Shown here: piece by piece, positions 62,900 through 64,000 of the stretch
How positions within the stretch are numbered: position 1 is the first letter of the stretch
How the letters are laid out: each line of letters begins with the position of its first letter
Source: CAMYMQ01 sp963730305
Lineage (GTDB): Bacteria; Pseudomonadota; Alphaproteobacteria; Bin65
Assembly: GCA_963730305.1 (NCBI GenBank)
Contig: CAVSRB010000004.1
Location: 682,001-746,000, forward strand
Length of the DNA: 64,000 bases
Direction of reading: 5' to 3'
Notes under the pieces: model-generated
Database searches by the model: none
Seen by the model: the letters and a program-made list of their open reading frames with translations, nothing else
Told to the model about the DNA's origin: nothing
Program-made: the position numbers and the translations under genes

Positions 62900-62921
62900 A
62901 ATATCTGTTGTTGCAGATATT
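62900..62921. promoter_or_regulatory. Probable MarR operator
   Basis: Perfect 8-bp inverted repeat AATATCTG / CAGATATT with a 6-base spacer (TTGTTG), located between the divergent marR and dctP-vanA genes. Size and symmetry fit a MarR-family dimer site overlapping a promoter. Confidence 0.6.
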
Positions 62922-62976
62922 GACTCCGCCAGCTCATTTGGTCAAGGCGCGCTGGGGCGACAGGGGGTAGGCAGTC

Positions 62977-63582
62977 ATGGAATCGCGAACCAGGACGGGC
63001 GCAAAGACCGCTCGGAACGGGGCAGAAAACGCGACGGGGCGCGGGAACAGGGCTGGGGCCGGGAATGGCGCCGCGGCAAAGGGCCCGGTCACGCTCAAGG
63101 GGCTGCCCTTCAAGATGAAGGACAACCCGCTCTACCTGATGACCCGCGCGATCGATCGGGTCGCTCGCAACGTCGAGGCGGCGCTGGGCGCGCACCGTTT
63201 CTCCCAGACCCAATGGCGGACCCTGGTCGCCCTGTCGGAGAAGGAGCCGCTGTCGATCGGCGAGTTGTCCGACTACACCTTCGTCGAGGGCTCTGCGCTG
63301 GGTCGCGCGGTCGGCAAGATGGAGGCCGACGGCCTGGTTCGCCGCGAGAACGATCCCGCCGACCGCCGCATCGTCCGGGTGATGCTGACCGACGCCGGCT
63401 GGGCCCGGCTCAACGAGCTCAAGCCGGTCGTCGTCGGCGAGATCGACCGCGCCATCGCGACCCTGTCACGCGAGGACCTGACGCGCCTGATCGGGCACCT
63501 GCACGCGATCGGCGACACGGCGGAGGCGGCCTACGATCGCTTCACCGCGGAGACCGACGGCGACGGACCGGATACCCGCTGA
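62977..63582 (+). CDS. MarR-family transcriptional regulator
   Basis: 201 residues. A basic, Gly/Ala-rich leader (about 35 residues) precedes the winged helix. The DNA-binding part includes SIGELSDYTFVEGSALGRAV and the wing NDPADRRIVRVMLTDAG. Such proteins usually repress neighbouring transport and catabolism genes until an aromatic or acidic ligand binds. Position and the palindrome point to control of the dctP-vanA operon. Confidence 0.93.
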   Translation: MESRTRTGAKTARNGAENATGRGNRAGAGNGAAAKGPVTLKGLPFKMKDNPLYLMTRAIDRVARNVEAALGAHRFSQTQWRTLVALSEKEPLSIGELSDYTFVEGSALGRAVGKMEADGLVRRENDPADRRIVRVMLTDAGWARLNELKPVVVGEIDRAIATLSREDLTRLIGHLHAIGDTAEAAYDRFTAETDGDGPDTR

Positions 63583-63683
63583 ACCGTCGCGGCGCGCCGC
63601 CACCGCTCACCCGCCTTGCCCCCGTCACACCCCGCCTCTACATTGCGGCGCAGCATCACCCCAGCGATGTCATGGAGACGCGC

Positions 63684-64000
63684 ATGGCGCCGAAAGACGA
63701 CGCGCAAGACCTGGGCCCGGCCTACGCCCCGGTCACCGACGAAGAGCTGCACGGCTACTATTATGAGGACCTCAAGGTCGGCATGACCGCGGTCTATTCG
63801 AAGACCGTGACCGAGGCCGACATCGTCGCGTTCGCCGGCGTGTCGGGCGACACCAACCCGGTCCATATGTCCGAGCAGTTCGGCCAGGCCGGCATGTTCC
63901 AGGGCCGGATCGCCCACGGCATGCTCTCGGCCGCCTACATCTCCACCCTGATCGGCACCAAGCTGCCCGGCCCGGGCGCGATCTATATGGGCCAGACGTT
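63684..64000 (+). CDS. MaoC-family enoyl-CoA hydratase, 3' end cut by the window edge
   Basis: The first 105 residues of a hotdog-fold hydratase. The hydratase-2 motif is present: FAGVSGDTNPVHM with Asp and His, followed by FQGRIAHGMLSAAYIS. ATG 63684 has GGAG upstream. PhaJ-type enzymes hydrate enoyl-CoA to (R)-3-hydroxyacyl-CoA for polyester synthesis or beta-oxidation. The rest of the gene lies outside. Confidence 0.88.
   Translation, partial: MAPKDDAQDLGPAYAPVTDEELHGYYYEDLKVGMTAVYSKTVTEADIVAFAGVSGDTNPVHMSEQFGQAGMFQGRIAHGMLSAAYISTLIGTKLPGPGAIYMGQT

Noticed and set aside
1..64000. tRNA, rRNA, CRISPR, transposase, phage or plasmid genes
   Set aside because: Looked for on both strands; no cloverleaf, repeat-spacer array, DDE transposase or phage structural gene could be supported.

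Overview
The window is about 70% GC and densely coded, and almost every gene is of an alphaproteobacterial type. Examples are a Usg protein, a DUF1127 protein next to a GcvA-type LysR regulator, an IalB-like protein, a rhizobial-type L-asparaginase, a DctP-type TRAP binding protein and class III adenylate cyclase architecture. I infer a high-GC, non-parasitic alphaproteobacterium, perhaps Rhodospirillales-like; the genus cannot be read from the sequence. I found no rRNA, tRNA, CRISPR array, insertion sequence or prophage. The window is cut at both ends, through a DUF3501 gene on the left and a MaoC-type hydratase gene on the right.

Left third (1-24.6 kb). A cytochrome P450 is followed by a DHA2-type exporter. 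A Mur ligase and an LD-carboxypeptidase, both peptidoglycan-recycling types, are divergent. Next come a DUF427-adenylate cyclase fusion, a low-molecular-weight tyrosine phosphatase, a CobB sirtuin, a uracil-DNA glycosylase-family protein, a 7TM-AraC regulator with a fatty acid hydroxylase, pterin dehydratase, a zincin, a Lon-like AAA+ protease and a secreted papain-like protease. LysR/DUF1127, DinB, quinone oxidoreductase, asparaginase, SpoU methyltransferase, IalB, MliC-SH3 and rhodanese genes follow.

Middle (25-48.5 kb). A complete Dpp/Opp-type ABC operon carries a fused permease-ATPase. After it lie a tandem DUF427 protein, glutathione peroxidase, a cobalamin-binding protein with a thioesterase, and Usg. 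A membrane Ser/Thr kinase sits 30 bases before a pseudokinase fused to a TIR-like domain; this is the most novel-looking locus. Ferredoxin-NADP reductase precedes the two subunits of a KorAB-type 2-oxoacid:ferredoxin oxidoreductase. CysD and a divergent ZnuA/ZnuCB zinc importer with a Zur-like palindrome come next.

Right part (48.5-64 kb). An alpha-2-macroglobulin and penicillin-binding protein 1C form the usual pair. An AT-rich stretch then leads into a run of very small genes linked by ATGA overlaps and ending in a CxxC zinc-ribbon protein. A fatty acid desaturase follows, then a TRAP binding protein-Rieske oxygenase operon divergent from a MarR regulator with a perfect palindrome between them.

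Eight reading-frame breaks in otherwise intact genes are all of the same sense (net +1 base). They affect Mur ligase (two), LD-carboxypeptidase, cyclase, Lon-like protease, CysD, ZnuA and one small gene. A systematic one-base insertion artefact is the simplest reading, so these genes should not be called dead without checking the bases.
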